A stretch of 17,708 nt of DNA. Origin: Hemicentrotus pulcherrimus. Its lineage: Eukaryota; Echinodermata; Echinoidea; Camarodonta; Strongylocentrotidae. Within the stretch, counting starts at the first letter, position 1, and the number at the start of each line of letters is the position of its first letter. Positions 8,688-17,504 of the stretch are shown piece by piece. The position numbers and the translations under genes were made by a program. The notes beneath the pieces were generated by a model. It ran no database searches. It saw nothing but the letters and a program-made list of their open reading frames with translations, and had not been told where the DNA came from. The DNA lies in assembly GCA_003118195.1 (NCBI GenBank), contig BEXV01001528.1:88922-106629 (forward strand). The letters run 5' to 3'.

Positions 8688-8882
8688 GCCCAAGCTGAAC
8701 CTGGTTACGATGGCCCCATCCTTGGGCCTAAGCAATCCGAGGGCAACGTCCGTGAATTCACCCAGGACCAGCTGGATGCTGGCAAACACATGATCGGACT
8801 CCAAATGGGTTCCAACAAGGGTGCTTCACAGGCTGGTGGAGACTTCGGCAGACCACGACAGGTCCACTCAGAATTCAAATAG
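8688..8882 (+). CDS. Exon 5a: terminal exon with CLIK (calponin-like) repeat and stop, cassette A
   Basis: The acceptor is GACCCACAG and the exon runs 64 codons in phase 0 to a TAG stop at 8880-8882. It starts [20 protein letters not shown], which corresponds to the linker after the CH domain. It then carries [20 protein letters not shown] and [14 protein letters not shown], the single C-terminal calponin-like repeat of transgelin and muscle protein 20. In the family this short repeat helps stabilise actin filaments. Members with one copy are transgelins, and calponins have three. The protein ends SEFK. It differs from exon 5b at 6 of 64 residues. All but one of the nucleotide differences fall in the first 99 bases. 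Confidence 0.93.
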   Translation, partial: AQAEPGYDGPILGPKQSEGNVREFTQDQLDAGKHMIGLQMGSNKGASQAGGDFGRPRQVHSEFK

Positions 8883-10030
8883 ACGACATATCCCGATAGC
8901 AGCACGTGACCTCTCAAAGTTTCAAAATGGAGTCGACGCAGTATCCGTGGAAGCAAAAAAGAAAGACATTTGAAGTCTTCCAATATTTTGTTTTCTTATT
9001 TACGAAAATACATTGCAAAACCAGTGACCCTGTATACTAATCGCGTTGCTCTAAAATAAGTCGCGGTACTATTTCCTAAATTCAGCGCATTATCAAATCT
9101 TGAACTGTGAATTTGAAATAACAGAGATATGTTCTGAATGATGCTGGTTTTAAACATGAACTATTATGATGTCGATGCCATTATCACATGGTCAAATATT
9201 TAACATTTAGTGTTGGTCAAAATTTAGATCATTTTAAAACGGTTATCTATCAAACCATTACTCATGACATTGGTAATCCGAAAAAAAAACTTTGAAAGGA
9301 TCACTTCTGAAAATAATGAAAAATCTTTTATTACCGATTTGTATTTATTTCAGTTCATTTTCTATAGAAATCGCAACGCTCAATTTGTTTGTATGAAATC
9401 AAAGTATTTATGTCAATTTTCAAAATGTCTTTGTTATGTTCGGGGCTAATAGCACATCGGTAGATAAACGTATTGCAAAAGTTTATTTTAAAATGAATAA
9501 TTATTATTCTGTAATGCTGAAAATATTGATGGACATACTTATTTAAGTGATAGGATAGTCAAATGTTTTTTGTTCTTAGATTTTGTAGAAAAGGGGAACG
9601 GTGCACAAGGTTACATGCTTTTGAAGCAAATATTATTATAAGCACATTGGCGCGAATTGAAAAGATTGGTGAACTTAGTTATACAAAAAACGAAAACGAC
9701 AAAGTAGCGTGTATGTTGGTAACAAAAGAGTAATGTTTGTAGAAAAAAGCCATTTTTAATTATTTGCAATATTTTATCATCAACTACATGTTCTGTATCT
9801 ATTGACGTGAAGGAATTATTATACAAAATGTTGTAATACTGATTGATTAAAATCCAATCAGCGATTTTTAAACATTTCATCTTTCAATCTCCGGCTTGTT
9901 TATACAATATCTGAGAAACAATCACAATCTGGTGTTCCAACTTCGCCATGTGATCAATATGATTATAGAATGTAAATGACAATATCAAAGAGAAACCCAA
10001 TAAAAAACAAAAATCACTGTGATAAATTAT
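8883..10030 (+). other. Probable 3' UTR of cassette A isoforms
   Basis: There is no coding exon here. The sequence is AT-rich. An AATAAA at 9999-10004 is followed by a T/GT-rich stretch (10040-10100), the usual arrangement of a poly(A) site, which would give a UTR of about 1.1 kb. A weaker ATTAAA lies at 9846-9851. Use of this site would end transcripts before cassette B, so it competes with splicing onward to 3c or 4b. The exact cleavage position cannot be read from the sequence. Confidence 0.5.
9999..10004 (+). promoter_or_regulatory. Candidate poly(A) signal, cassette A
   Basis: Canonical AATAAA about 1.1 kb after the exon 5a stop, with a downstream T-rich and GT-rich stretch. An equally placed AATAAA lies about 1.1 kb after the exon 5b stop (17165). 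Confidence 0.45.
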
Positions 10031-12375
10031 TTTGCCCCTAACATGACGCATCCTTGGTGTTTATTTTTATTTTTTTTTTGTAGTAGATGTGTCTGAAAAA
10101 GAGATTTTTTTGTGATAACTCGATCAAATGTATTTTTGAGATGATTTTCAAATATTCCACGTAGATTGGACTGCACAATGCCTGCTTATTATGCTGGATA
10201 TCTTGGATAGCATACTTTTCATGACAACAATTATCTACATTTTGCTCGATATATCATCTTTCTCATGATTTGCGTGTGATTGTCTCACAAAAGTTCAGAA
10301 TTCATGCACATTTTCATAAGTCCAGTTGTCTGATGTCTATAAGTCGTGCTTCAAAGTTCTTTCAATTCATAAAAACAGGAATGATTAAACACGCCCCCAG
10401 TTTGACTCGCTCTTTAAAAGAAAATAAGGTGAATTGAAGTTCTCATTGAGTTTAAAACTACTCCTTTTTGCAATCAAACATTTTATTGATCATGAGAGGA
10501 ATGGTAAATGTTCAATAGCGACCGGAGTGTGATTTGATTTCTTTCGAAATTCTTTTCTATCTCAATTCCATGACTAATTGTAATTCGATATCATCCTTGC
10601 CATAAAATACACCGCAAGAAAAGTGTCTAAATTCATGAACTGCCCTCTATCTAATGGATGTCAAAATGCTTGAAAAAAATCATATACGAGCATCGATTAA
10701 ACATAGTTGATAGAGTATTTATAGAATTGCAAGCTTATCCTTTTATAAGATTTTCCCTGCCGTGTTCATCATTTGGTCTTGATGTAAACATATCTACTAG
10801 AGAGAAGGAGTGAAAGAGAGAGAATGAAAAATGAAGATGTAAGGAGTGTTGATCATTTTTAAACGCTTTATTTTCAGAAAAACGGGCGTTTTTGCATGGT
10901 CGTGTTTTTCTGTCATATTGAGGACATTATCATGTTCATGACATTCAGCAGAAAATCATAATCATTTGAGCACATCAAATTACATCTCACATTCATGAAT
11001 TCTCAATTTGGCATAATTGTATGACGTGTAACCAAATAAAATGCAGAGAAAGTTATTCTTATGATTCTCAAAAAAAAAAGAATATCGATTCAAATCGGGG
11101 AAGACTATGTATGAAGTTCATCCCAGCTCTGTTGTAATCATATTTCATTTCAAAACACATATCTTTATGTCCTTATGAGTGATTGAATGACGCTTTATAT
11201 ATATATATATAAACAAAACAAAAAACACTCTTTGCATTTTATTGCTTCACCCTGTAGACAGTATAGGCCTGAAAATATGATGATTATATATTGTCTTCTT
11301 ATAGTATTGTTTTGGTTCTCTTCCCTTTCCCCTTCAACAGACAGAAACCTCCCCTTATTCAAAACACAGCATATTTTATTTACGAATTAAATGTATGTAA
11401 TAATGGCATAATTCCATAGAATGGTGAATTATTAATTTCGTTTTTGGCATAGAATCGTCACACATTTCACTCTAAGCTAGCGTTTAAGTTATTTTTGTAA
11501 GCATGAATACCAAATAAAGTTGAAAATGGAGGAAAGGAAGTAAACAGGTCAAAGTATTGGAAAAAAAGGGGGAAAATGATGATACAGCTGTACAAAGAAA
11601 AAAAAATTGTAACAAATTAAAGGGCAATCCAACCATTGCATTAAGTTCGTTAGTATCAAAGCAGAAAAATAAGAAAATAGATAGGAGGAAGTTTAAAATA
11701 CATCGGACCAACAATAGGCGAGTAAAGACTATTTGAAATATCAGATCCCTAAATCTATGCGAATCTCTAATTGGCTATATTTGATCAGTGTGGGTTGTGA
11801 CTCTCCCACCCACCATTGGAAAAAAATCAGATACATACAAATGCCCGCCCAAAGGCTTTTGTTCTGTTAAATCAAAAGTGAGCACTAAAGTCATGTATCA
11901 CACAAAGGGTATAACTCAGTACCCGGTCAGATTGCCGTTGGAAAATTCCACTTAAGAACCAGCTCAAACCTGGATTTGAAACTTTGGTAAAATGCGGACC
12001 AAATAAGGGTCTTAAAAACGATTAAAAAACTAATGTAAAATAGATCAGATAGGAGTAACAATAATACGCTAACTTGCTAAGGGAAAAAAATAAACGATGC
12101 TAAATCTGTGTAGGCAATGATCTATAATAGATATCCCACCGTAGTTAAGTTTAGAAGCTATGTGATATAATTCGATGAGAGAGTGCATGGATGAGAGTCC
12201 TGCTTGTATAGATTTAAAAAGATGGTTCCTTTTACCTTTACATAATATGTCTCGGTTTCGGTAAAATGGCTTATAAATGGGAGAATGGTTAGACCTTTTA
12301 TGAGAAAGGAAATGCAATCAGAACTGTAATAACTTCAGGAAAGGCATGGCGATACTTAAACCTGGCAGAAACAAT
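10031..12375. other. AT-rich spacer between cassette A and cassette B, part 1
   Basis: No supported gene, exon or RNA. It contains a short TA run (11195-11211) and scattered A and T tracts. If the locus is one gene, this is intron sequence for cassette B transcripts. Open frames here lack splice sites and recognisable products. Confidence 0.6.
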
Positions 12376-12480
12376 GTTACTATAGTAACTACCGTTTTCA
12401 TGTACATGTTATCACATCACCATTGTTCACGTTCCGCTGGCATGATTGATATAATTACGTAATCATCAATATCACGTGAT
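12376..12480. promoter_or_regulatory. Cluster of four perfect palindromes upstream of cassette B (candidate cis-regulatory module)
   Basis: GTTACTATAGTAAC (12376-12389) fits the RFX X-box pattern. CATGTACATG (12399-12408), ATTACGTAAT (12454-12463, bZIP-like) and ATCACGTGAT (12471-12480, E-box of the CACGTG type) follow. All are exact palindromes of 10-14 bp within 105 bp. Factor assignments come from known consensus motifs. Function is inferred. Confidence 0.35.
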
Positions 12481-13531
12481 CACCGTGGAGACGCCACCAT
12501 CACCACCAAGAGATGCTTATCAGAGGAAGCGCTTTCATTACATAATCGTGACCATAATCCATTTTCATTTCTAAAGACCCAAGGGTATTTTCTTCACTCA
12601 CATCATTGTAAGTGCATTATTTCTTTCTTTTTCGTCGTGCTTCTTTTTCTCTCCTGCAGCCATGGATTGAATTTCGTTTCTTGTCATTATCATAAAGTCA
12701 TATCAGAAATAGACCTATACGACGATCACAATGCTCATTCGAGTTTTGTATGCAAAGGAATCATGGTTGCTTGTTCTAGCAATTATTGCTCATGTTCCAT
12801 TGAACCATCCAGGAGAATACCACAAAAATATGTTTTTGCATTATTTCCATCACTATATATGGTACAGTGCATAATTGAATCATCTGGGACCCGTTTCGCA
12901 AAGCTTTTTTTCGATGACAAATGACAACAATCAGTGACGCATCTGCTGATAACCAATCAGAAGCAAGAATTTCACCAGCTTATAACAACCACTGGCATTT
13001 GTCACTGATAAAAAGTTTTTTTTGAAATGGGGCCTGATCATTGTCCTAAGAAATCTTTTTGACAACATTGCATTGCATCAGACAAATATGTAATTTGTTT
13101 CAGAAAATCACGTTATCAGATATGTCTTAGATCATATATGCAACCGTACCAACAGCATAATATACCAGTTCATAGTTGCAGTCTGAGCAAGTGTAGATAA
13201 AAGTGGTGGCAGACCAAATTGTGAAATGCATGGAGACACTACTGGATACGTGCTCATGAAAGTTTAATTTTTCATTTCTGCACAAGCAGTGCACTCCATG
13301 CTACACGGGTGGAAGTATTCTTCGAAAAGGGGGAAGGCTATTGATGTAGCACCTCCATCGTTGAAGGAGTGATTATTTCAAAATGTACAAAGTGGGACCT
13401 CTTCATGTTTTGAAGATCTGTGGATAATCGTGATCACTTGAGACGTGTGCTAACCGTGAACTGGTCTGTTGTATTGTATGGCAACATGTTAATAATAAGG
13501 GTATTACAATATAAAATCATTTCATCTCTAG
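12481..13531. other. Spacer immediately upstream of exon 3c
   Basis: Holds the foldback element 12885-13035 and a TGCATG at 13227-13232. I searched it for a second copy of exon 2 (a DLKNGVILCK-like segment before a GTAAGT donor) and found none. Confidence 0.6.
12885..13035. mobile_element. MITE-like foldback element with GGGRCCCGTTTC-type ends
   Basis: The left end GGGACCCGTTTCGCAAAGC (from 12886) and the right end AAAGTTTTTTTTGAAATGGG (to 13030, followed by GCC) form imperfect inverted repeats. Inner arms ATGACAAATG (12914-12923) and CATTTGTCAC (12996-13005) also pair. The pattern is a non-autonomous foldback element about 150 bp long. Confidence 0.6.
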
Positions 13532-13598
13532 ATTGGTCAACAAATTCTGTCCCGGAGCAGTCAAGAAAATCGAGACGTCAACTGCAGTTTTCAAGCAG
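13532..13598 (+). CDS. Exon 3c: alternative CH-domain segment, cassette B
   Basis: The exon is 67 nt with acceptor CATCTCTAG and donor GTAAGT (13599-13604). Its first A completes a lysine codon (AAA) with exon 2, then 22 codons start LVNKFCPGAVKKIETSTA and end VFKQ. It has the same length and phases as 3b and differs from it at four residues (S/A, V/I, Q/T, S/T). No exon 2 copy was found between 8882 and this exon, so it most likely splices directly from exon 2, skipping cassette A. Splicing after 3a or 3b would shift the frame and hit a TGA a few codons into exon 4b. Confidence 0.9.
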
Positions 13599-14438
13599 GT
13601 AAGTTTACAGGCGTAAACATTCATACTTTGGTAATCAGAAATGTCACTGATTACATATTAAAAAAAATTATTTATGTAAAATAACGCAAAGGCCATATCA
13701 GGTTATGGGAACAGACGTGTCAATTGAATCATTCCAAACATTTTTTTGTTTACATGTATATTGGTTTGACATTAATGATTCACAGCATTGCTGGCGCCAT
13801 ACTCTTCGCGTTTTTTGTTCACAATAAGATATGAACAATTAATAGAATTTATCAAATTAATTTCTTTTTTTCTTCGTCCTAAAAGAAAAATAGTGCTCAC
13901 TTTAATACACACAAAATTAGTGAACTTAGATCTGATCGAAACTTACAGTTGATCTAATTGCGATTCCAATTCTTCTTTCCCTCTTTTTGCACTACATGTC
14001 TCATCTTCATATTGCATCTCCATAATTGGACAACACATTCTCCTACTTATGGTACGTACACCCTGGATCATCATCTTTCGTACCTGTCTACCGCTTTCTT
14101 GGTCTGCCTGGTGACCACCCAACATACGTCCATGACGTCCACCAACCGATGTCCACCGTCTTTTGTACACTGACCAACGTACAACGTTCTACCAACACCA
14201 ACTCCCTTGGACCCAATTTCCGGCCTGTACTCCCTGTTGCTCTTCCCTTGACACTGTCCCTCTTCCATGGACACACAATATCTACAAACTGCATTTCTTT
14301 GTGGTCTTCTCTGGATACTTGTTTCACTCCTATGGGCACACACAATCTCCGGCCTGTACTTCATGTTTTCATTTGGCACTGTCTCGCTACCATTACACCC
14401 AACTGCACTCCTAACTTGGTCTTGGACACCTTAAACAG
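13599..14438 (+). other. Intron between exon 3c and exon 4b
   Basis: 840 nt. The second half (about 13960-14432) is C/T-rich and open in several frames on both strands, with no splice-supported exon. It contains a 12-bp exact repeat CCGGCCTGTACT at 14220 and 14349, flanked by further similarity, which suggests a decayed tandem duplication with a unit near 129 bp. Confidence 0.75.
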
Positions 14439-14576
14439 AGGGCAAACCTTGAATCCTTCATCCAGGGATTGAAGGTCTACGGACTCAAGGACCAAGATGT
14501 CTTCCAGGTCAACGACCTTTATGAGTCCAAGAACATCCCACAATTCACAGGGTGCATGGTCGCCCTTGGCCGCTTT
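14439..14576 (+). CDS. Exon 4b: second half of CH domain, cassette B
   Basis: The acceptor is TTAAACAG and the donor is GTAAGT (14577-14582). The exon is exactly 46 codons in phase 0, like 4a. It starts RANLESFIQGLKVYGLKDQ and includes VFQVNDLYESKNIPQF and CMVALGRF. Changes from 4a are conservative swaps at nine positions (C/L, A/V, F/Y, E/D, F/Y, N/S, Q/G, L/M, Y/F), as expected for a functional duplicate and not a decaying one. Its pyrimidine tract is weaker than that of 4a, but the whole upstream intron from about 13960 is pyrimidine-rich. The exon contains one TGCATG (14552). Confidence 0.92.
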
Positions 14577-14669
14577 GTAAGTATTAAGATACAAAGAAGC
14601 TCTTCATCAATTTAACATATTTTGGTTGTAATCCATGTTCCGCTTCCTTTTGTCACGTGTATAGAGTAT

Positions 14670-14809
14670 ACAAATAATACAAATCAGTGAGGGCATTTGT
14701 AAGAATTACACACACAAGGTACCTTTGGAACAGTCTCTTTCGACTGTTTGAAGGTACCGAGTGTGGGTAACTTAAATAATGCCCGAACACAATGATGTGC
14801 ATTATTTGT
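14670..14809. mobile_element. MITE-like long imperfect palindrome
   Basis: ACAAATAAT (14670-14678) pairs with ATTATTTGT (14801-14809). Moving inward, GGGCATT pairs with AATGCCC, TTACACACAC with GTGTGGGTAA, and GGTACCTT...CAGTC with GACTG...AAGGTACC. GGTACC sits at 14718 and 14753. Nearly the whole 140 bp folds into one hairpin. No coding capacity. Confidence 0.65.
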
Positions 14810-15040
14810 TTTTATAAGATTGTTTCAAAACATGATTTTGCTAATGACCTGTCAATATCCAAATTAGGCGCGTTAGGCAAAATAAATGCCTGGTCACGTA
14901 TACGCTTTCAACCAATAATTTGATAAGAATCCACGTCATCATCTTACAAATGATAGCAATTGGCTTTGTTCTTCTAGAACACATGAGGTCTTTAGGAGAT
15001 GTGAATAGAGGAAAGAGATAACATGGTCAATATTACCGAT

Positions 15041-15335
15041 AGGCCATTTTCGTCATGCAATGACATTTGACGCACAAATCTCGGTTTAAGGGCTTCGTTA
15101 TAAACTATTTCATTCACCTGTTATGAATAATTGTATTTCAATAGTCTAGTCAGAATGCGAATAGCATTATTATTATTGTTGCTTGGAAGGACAAACATTA
15201 TGACCCGTCCTACCTATAAACACATTATGTATGCAATATGCATTCTGACAATTGCAATGCACTCATAACAGGTAAATGAAATAATTCGTATTGAGGCACT
15301 TAATCATACATGTTGATATATTACGAAAACGACCT
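15041..15335. mobile_element. Long imperfect inverted repeat (foldback element)
   Basis: The left arm contains CTATTTCATTCACCTGTTAT (15104-15123), and the right arm contains ATAACAGGTAAATGAAATAA (15265-15284), nearly exact reverse complements. Pairing continues outward (TTAAGGGC with GAGGCACTTAA, and ATTTTCGT with ACGAAAACG) and inward (GTCAGAATGC with GCATTCTGAC). The outer limits are approximate. Confidence 0.6.
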
Positions 15336-15868
15336 GTTGAATGCATACCGTCTTCTCTTGGCGACTCAAAACCTTCCCACAGGCTTGGCAAACATAGCAA
15401 CACATAATTGTTGCATAGTGGATCATATCCATATAAATTGCGCAATATTATTATACAATTAGGATAGTCACCTTAAAGAATAAGTGTAAGTATTCTAACA
15501 AAACATCTAACATTTATTCTTACCCTATGAAGTATAATATTCCTTGCGAAAGTGTAAAGAAGATATATAAATGGAGTTATTCTGCATAATTTAATGTCTT
15601 TTAGCATGGCACGGGCGCAGCCATTTTCTTGAAATGACGTACCAGACGAGGTTGTTCATAATCATGCACCAACTTGTTCATGCAATTTACGTTCTGGCAA
15701 ATTAAAAAAAAAAGAAAAAAATAAAAAAAAAACAAGAAAAGGAAGCATCCATAAGTTTGAAAATGTGTTTATTTGATAAAATATGAGAATTCTGTAAATG
15801 TTTTATTGATGCACTAGTTGAATGCGTGTAATTATTGAATTCACTTCGTCTTTCTTCGGTCCATACAG

Positions 15869-16063
15869 GCCCAGTCCCAACCCGGCTACGACGGCCCCAT
15901 CCTAGGACCCAAACAGTCTGAGAGCAACGTCCGTGAATTCTCGCAGGACCAGATGGATGCTGGCAAGCACATGATCGGACTCCAAATGGGTTCCAACAAG
16001 GGTGCTTCACAGGCTGGTGGAGACTTCGGCAGACCACGACAGGTCCACTCAGATTTCAAATAG
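15869..16063 (+). CDS. Exon 5b: terminal exon with CLIK repeat and stop, cassette B
   Basis: The acceptor is TCCATACAG after a TC-rich tract, and the exon has 64 codons and a TAG at 16061-16063. It starts [20 protein letters not shown], continues [20 protein letters not shown] and ends SDFK. The domain order equals exon 5a: linker, then one calponin-like repeat. Bases 15968-16053 are identical to 8787-8872 of exon 5a, including all third codon positions, whereas the preceding 99 bases differ at 18 sites. Sequence after the two stop codons shows no similarity. Confidence 0.93.
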   Translation, partial: AQSQPGYDGPILGPKQSESNVREFSQDQMDAGKHMIGLQMGSNKGASQAGGDFGRPRQVHSDFK

Positions 16064-17180
16064 ATCCCTTACCCCCAATCCTCACCAACAACCAATATAT
16101 ATCCCACATCATCGCATACCCAGCCCAGTTCGCGGACAGGATAAATAGGAGGAAGAATAAAGGAAGGGGGAGGGAACGGAAACGTTTGCTAAAAAAGAAC
16201 AACATATTTCCATGCCAGACGTGTTTGCATTAGAGGGAAATATTGAGAAATGCGCTTCCCCCCAAAAATGTGACAGAAGCAATTTTTCGTTTCAAACTTT
16301 TTTTCAAAACACTGTTGTAATATGTGGCAAATTCGCAATGTAATCTGAAAAAATTCTAAATTTGGGGAAATCTGTTTATCCTGTAATATTTACAAGGCAG
16401 CACATTTATTTCCCCTTTTCTTTAACGGTTACGCATAACATTTTCGTATCAATAAGCATCATTCTACAAAAAAAAGTTTAGTTTAGTATAATCTCTATTT
16501 TGTTGTATGTATTCATTACTATCTTGCTGATCAATTTTTGTTCTTAGCCCATGTTCTCCAGTTTCAAAACGAAATCCATTTTTATCACAAAGTAGTTTTT
16601 TGCTGACGCATAAGAATTTCTTCGTCTTAATCATTGAAGGGGAGAATATGATAATGACATGAAGCTTGTATTGTATTGCATGAAATGTAACTTGTGTAAT
16701 ATTTAGAAATATATCTGTGTATATGTTCACCGGATTGCTAAGATATGACATAGAGAACGGAGACGATTATTCAGGCTTGTTAACGACACGACTAAACATA
16801 AATCATGTTATTTTTCCTCAAAGAATAGATGACGCCATAATGAGTTTGATACAATTTTTTAAACAAAAATGATGTTAACAGTATATATGGGATATAATTT
16901 AAAAACAAATTAAAAAGCAATTATGTTCCTTAGCCCACTTGACTTCTTTGTTTTATCAGCATTCATCAATTTCTTTAAAGAACGATTCGAATACCCTTTG
17001 GATTAAAAAAAAAATCACTTGAGTGCATACTATTTAAACGTTGATCGCTGTACCAGTTATTAAAATATAGAAGCTATTTAGCAAAACTGAAACTCTAATT
17101 CACTTAGATGTCATGATATTTATTTCATTTAAATTATACACCGTTATACTTTCGTACTTATGAAAATAAAGTTGCTGCAC
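16064..17180 (+). other. Probable 3' UTR of cassette B isoforms
   Basis: AT-rich with no coding exon seen. AATAAA occurs at 16156-16161, only 93 nt after the stop and without a clear GT-rich element. It also occurs at 17165-17170, about 1.1 kb after the stop, which mirrors the position in cassette A. A further AATAAA is at 17514-17519. I favour the 17165 site, but this is not decisive. Confidence 0.4.
17165..17170 (+). promoter_or_regulatory. Candidate poly(A) signal, cassette B
   Basis: AATAAA about 1.1 kb after the exon 5b stop. The alternatives are 16156-16161 and 17514-17519. Confidence 0.35.
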
Positions 17181-17311
17181 ACAATCCGAAATACTTATAC
17201 CTTTTATTTACTTCATGTGTTATTCTGTATGAGTTCTGCAACTGTTTCAATACGTTATTTCGATTTTTACATACTCTCTTTTATCAGTGTTTCACCTTTC
17301 GAATTAAAGTT

Positions 17312-17312
17312 A

Positions 17313-17358
<46 letters not shown>

Positions 17359-17392
17359 AGAGAGTTGGAGACAGATAGATATATGGATGGAG
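17312..17392. repeat. GA microsatellite, imperfect
   Basis: Runs of AG broken by GATAG, GATGG and GGAG interruptions. It explains the RE-rich and SL-rich open frames on the two strands. Confidence 0.9.
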
Positions 17393-17408
17393 AGTGACGC
17401 TCAAAATA

Positions 17409-17504
17409 CACGGGGTCGGCGGGCGATTCACCATCGTGAATTCCTTAATCGCCCCCGTCAGAGTGCTCACGGGAGCGATTGCAAAATTAAGAATCGCCCC
17501 CGTG
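17409..17504. repeat. GC-rich alternating inverted repeats
   Basis: Blocks alternate in orientation: CACGGGG...GGGCGATT (17409-17428), AATCGCCCCCGT (17447-17458), CACGGGAGCGATT (17468-17480) and AATCGCCCCCGTG (17492-17504). Adjacent blocks can form rival hairpins. The patch is a GC island in AT-rich DNA and probably a repeat-family end. Confidence 0.5.

Larger units (their letters stand above)
14577..15868 (+). other. Intron between exon 4b and exon 5b
   Basis: 1,292 nt, three times its cassette A counterpart. Two foldback elements (14670-14809 and about 15041-15335) account for roughly a third of it. An A-rich tract lies at 15703-15740. Confidence 0.85.
2869..16063 (+). other. Transgelin/calponin-family gene with duplicated, mutually exclusive 3' cassettes (gene span, 5' exon missing)
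   Basis: Eight exons assemble into CH-domain proteins of the transgelin / muscle protein 20 type, which bind and bundle actin in muscle and non-muscle cells. From exon 2 to the stop, the products are 172 residues with exon 3a and 171 with 3b or 3c. Family members are usually about 180-200 residues, so only a short N-terminal piece is missing. Neither exon 2 nor exon 3 has an in-frame ATG, so the start codon must lie further 5'. Every exon pair 2-3, 3-4 and 4-5 joins in frame whichever copy is used, so 3a/3b/3c combined with 4a-5a or 4b-5b are all possible. The family is clear from the LINxFxPGxVKK, VNDLFE, LVALGR and [15 protein letters not shown] motifs. The single-gene reading is inference. 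The alternative is a second, partial tandem gene. Confidence 0.85.

Noticed and set aside
8705..8983. Minus-strand open frame opposite exon 5a (and the similar one at 15702-16037 opposite 5b)
   Set aside because: Antisense shadow of a conserved coding exon. The same shadow appears opposite both copies because the sense strand is conserved.
8883..13531. Second copy of exon 2 for an independent cassette B gene
   Set aside because: I looked for a DLKNGVILCK-like segment followed by a phase-2 GTAAGT donor and saw none. A diverged copy cannot be fully excluded by eye.
14026..14472. 148-codon open frame on the + strand, longest in the window
   Set aside because: It runs through the C/T-rich intron and into exon 4b in the wrong frame. 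Low stop frequency in pyrimidine-rich DNA explains it, and it has no family-like content.
17160..17378. Open frames ending in RE-rich or SL-rich strings
   Set aside because: Produced by translating the GA microsatellite.
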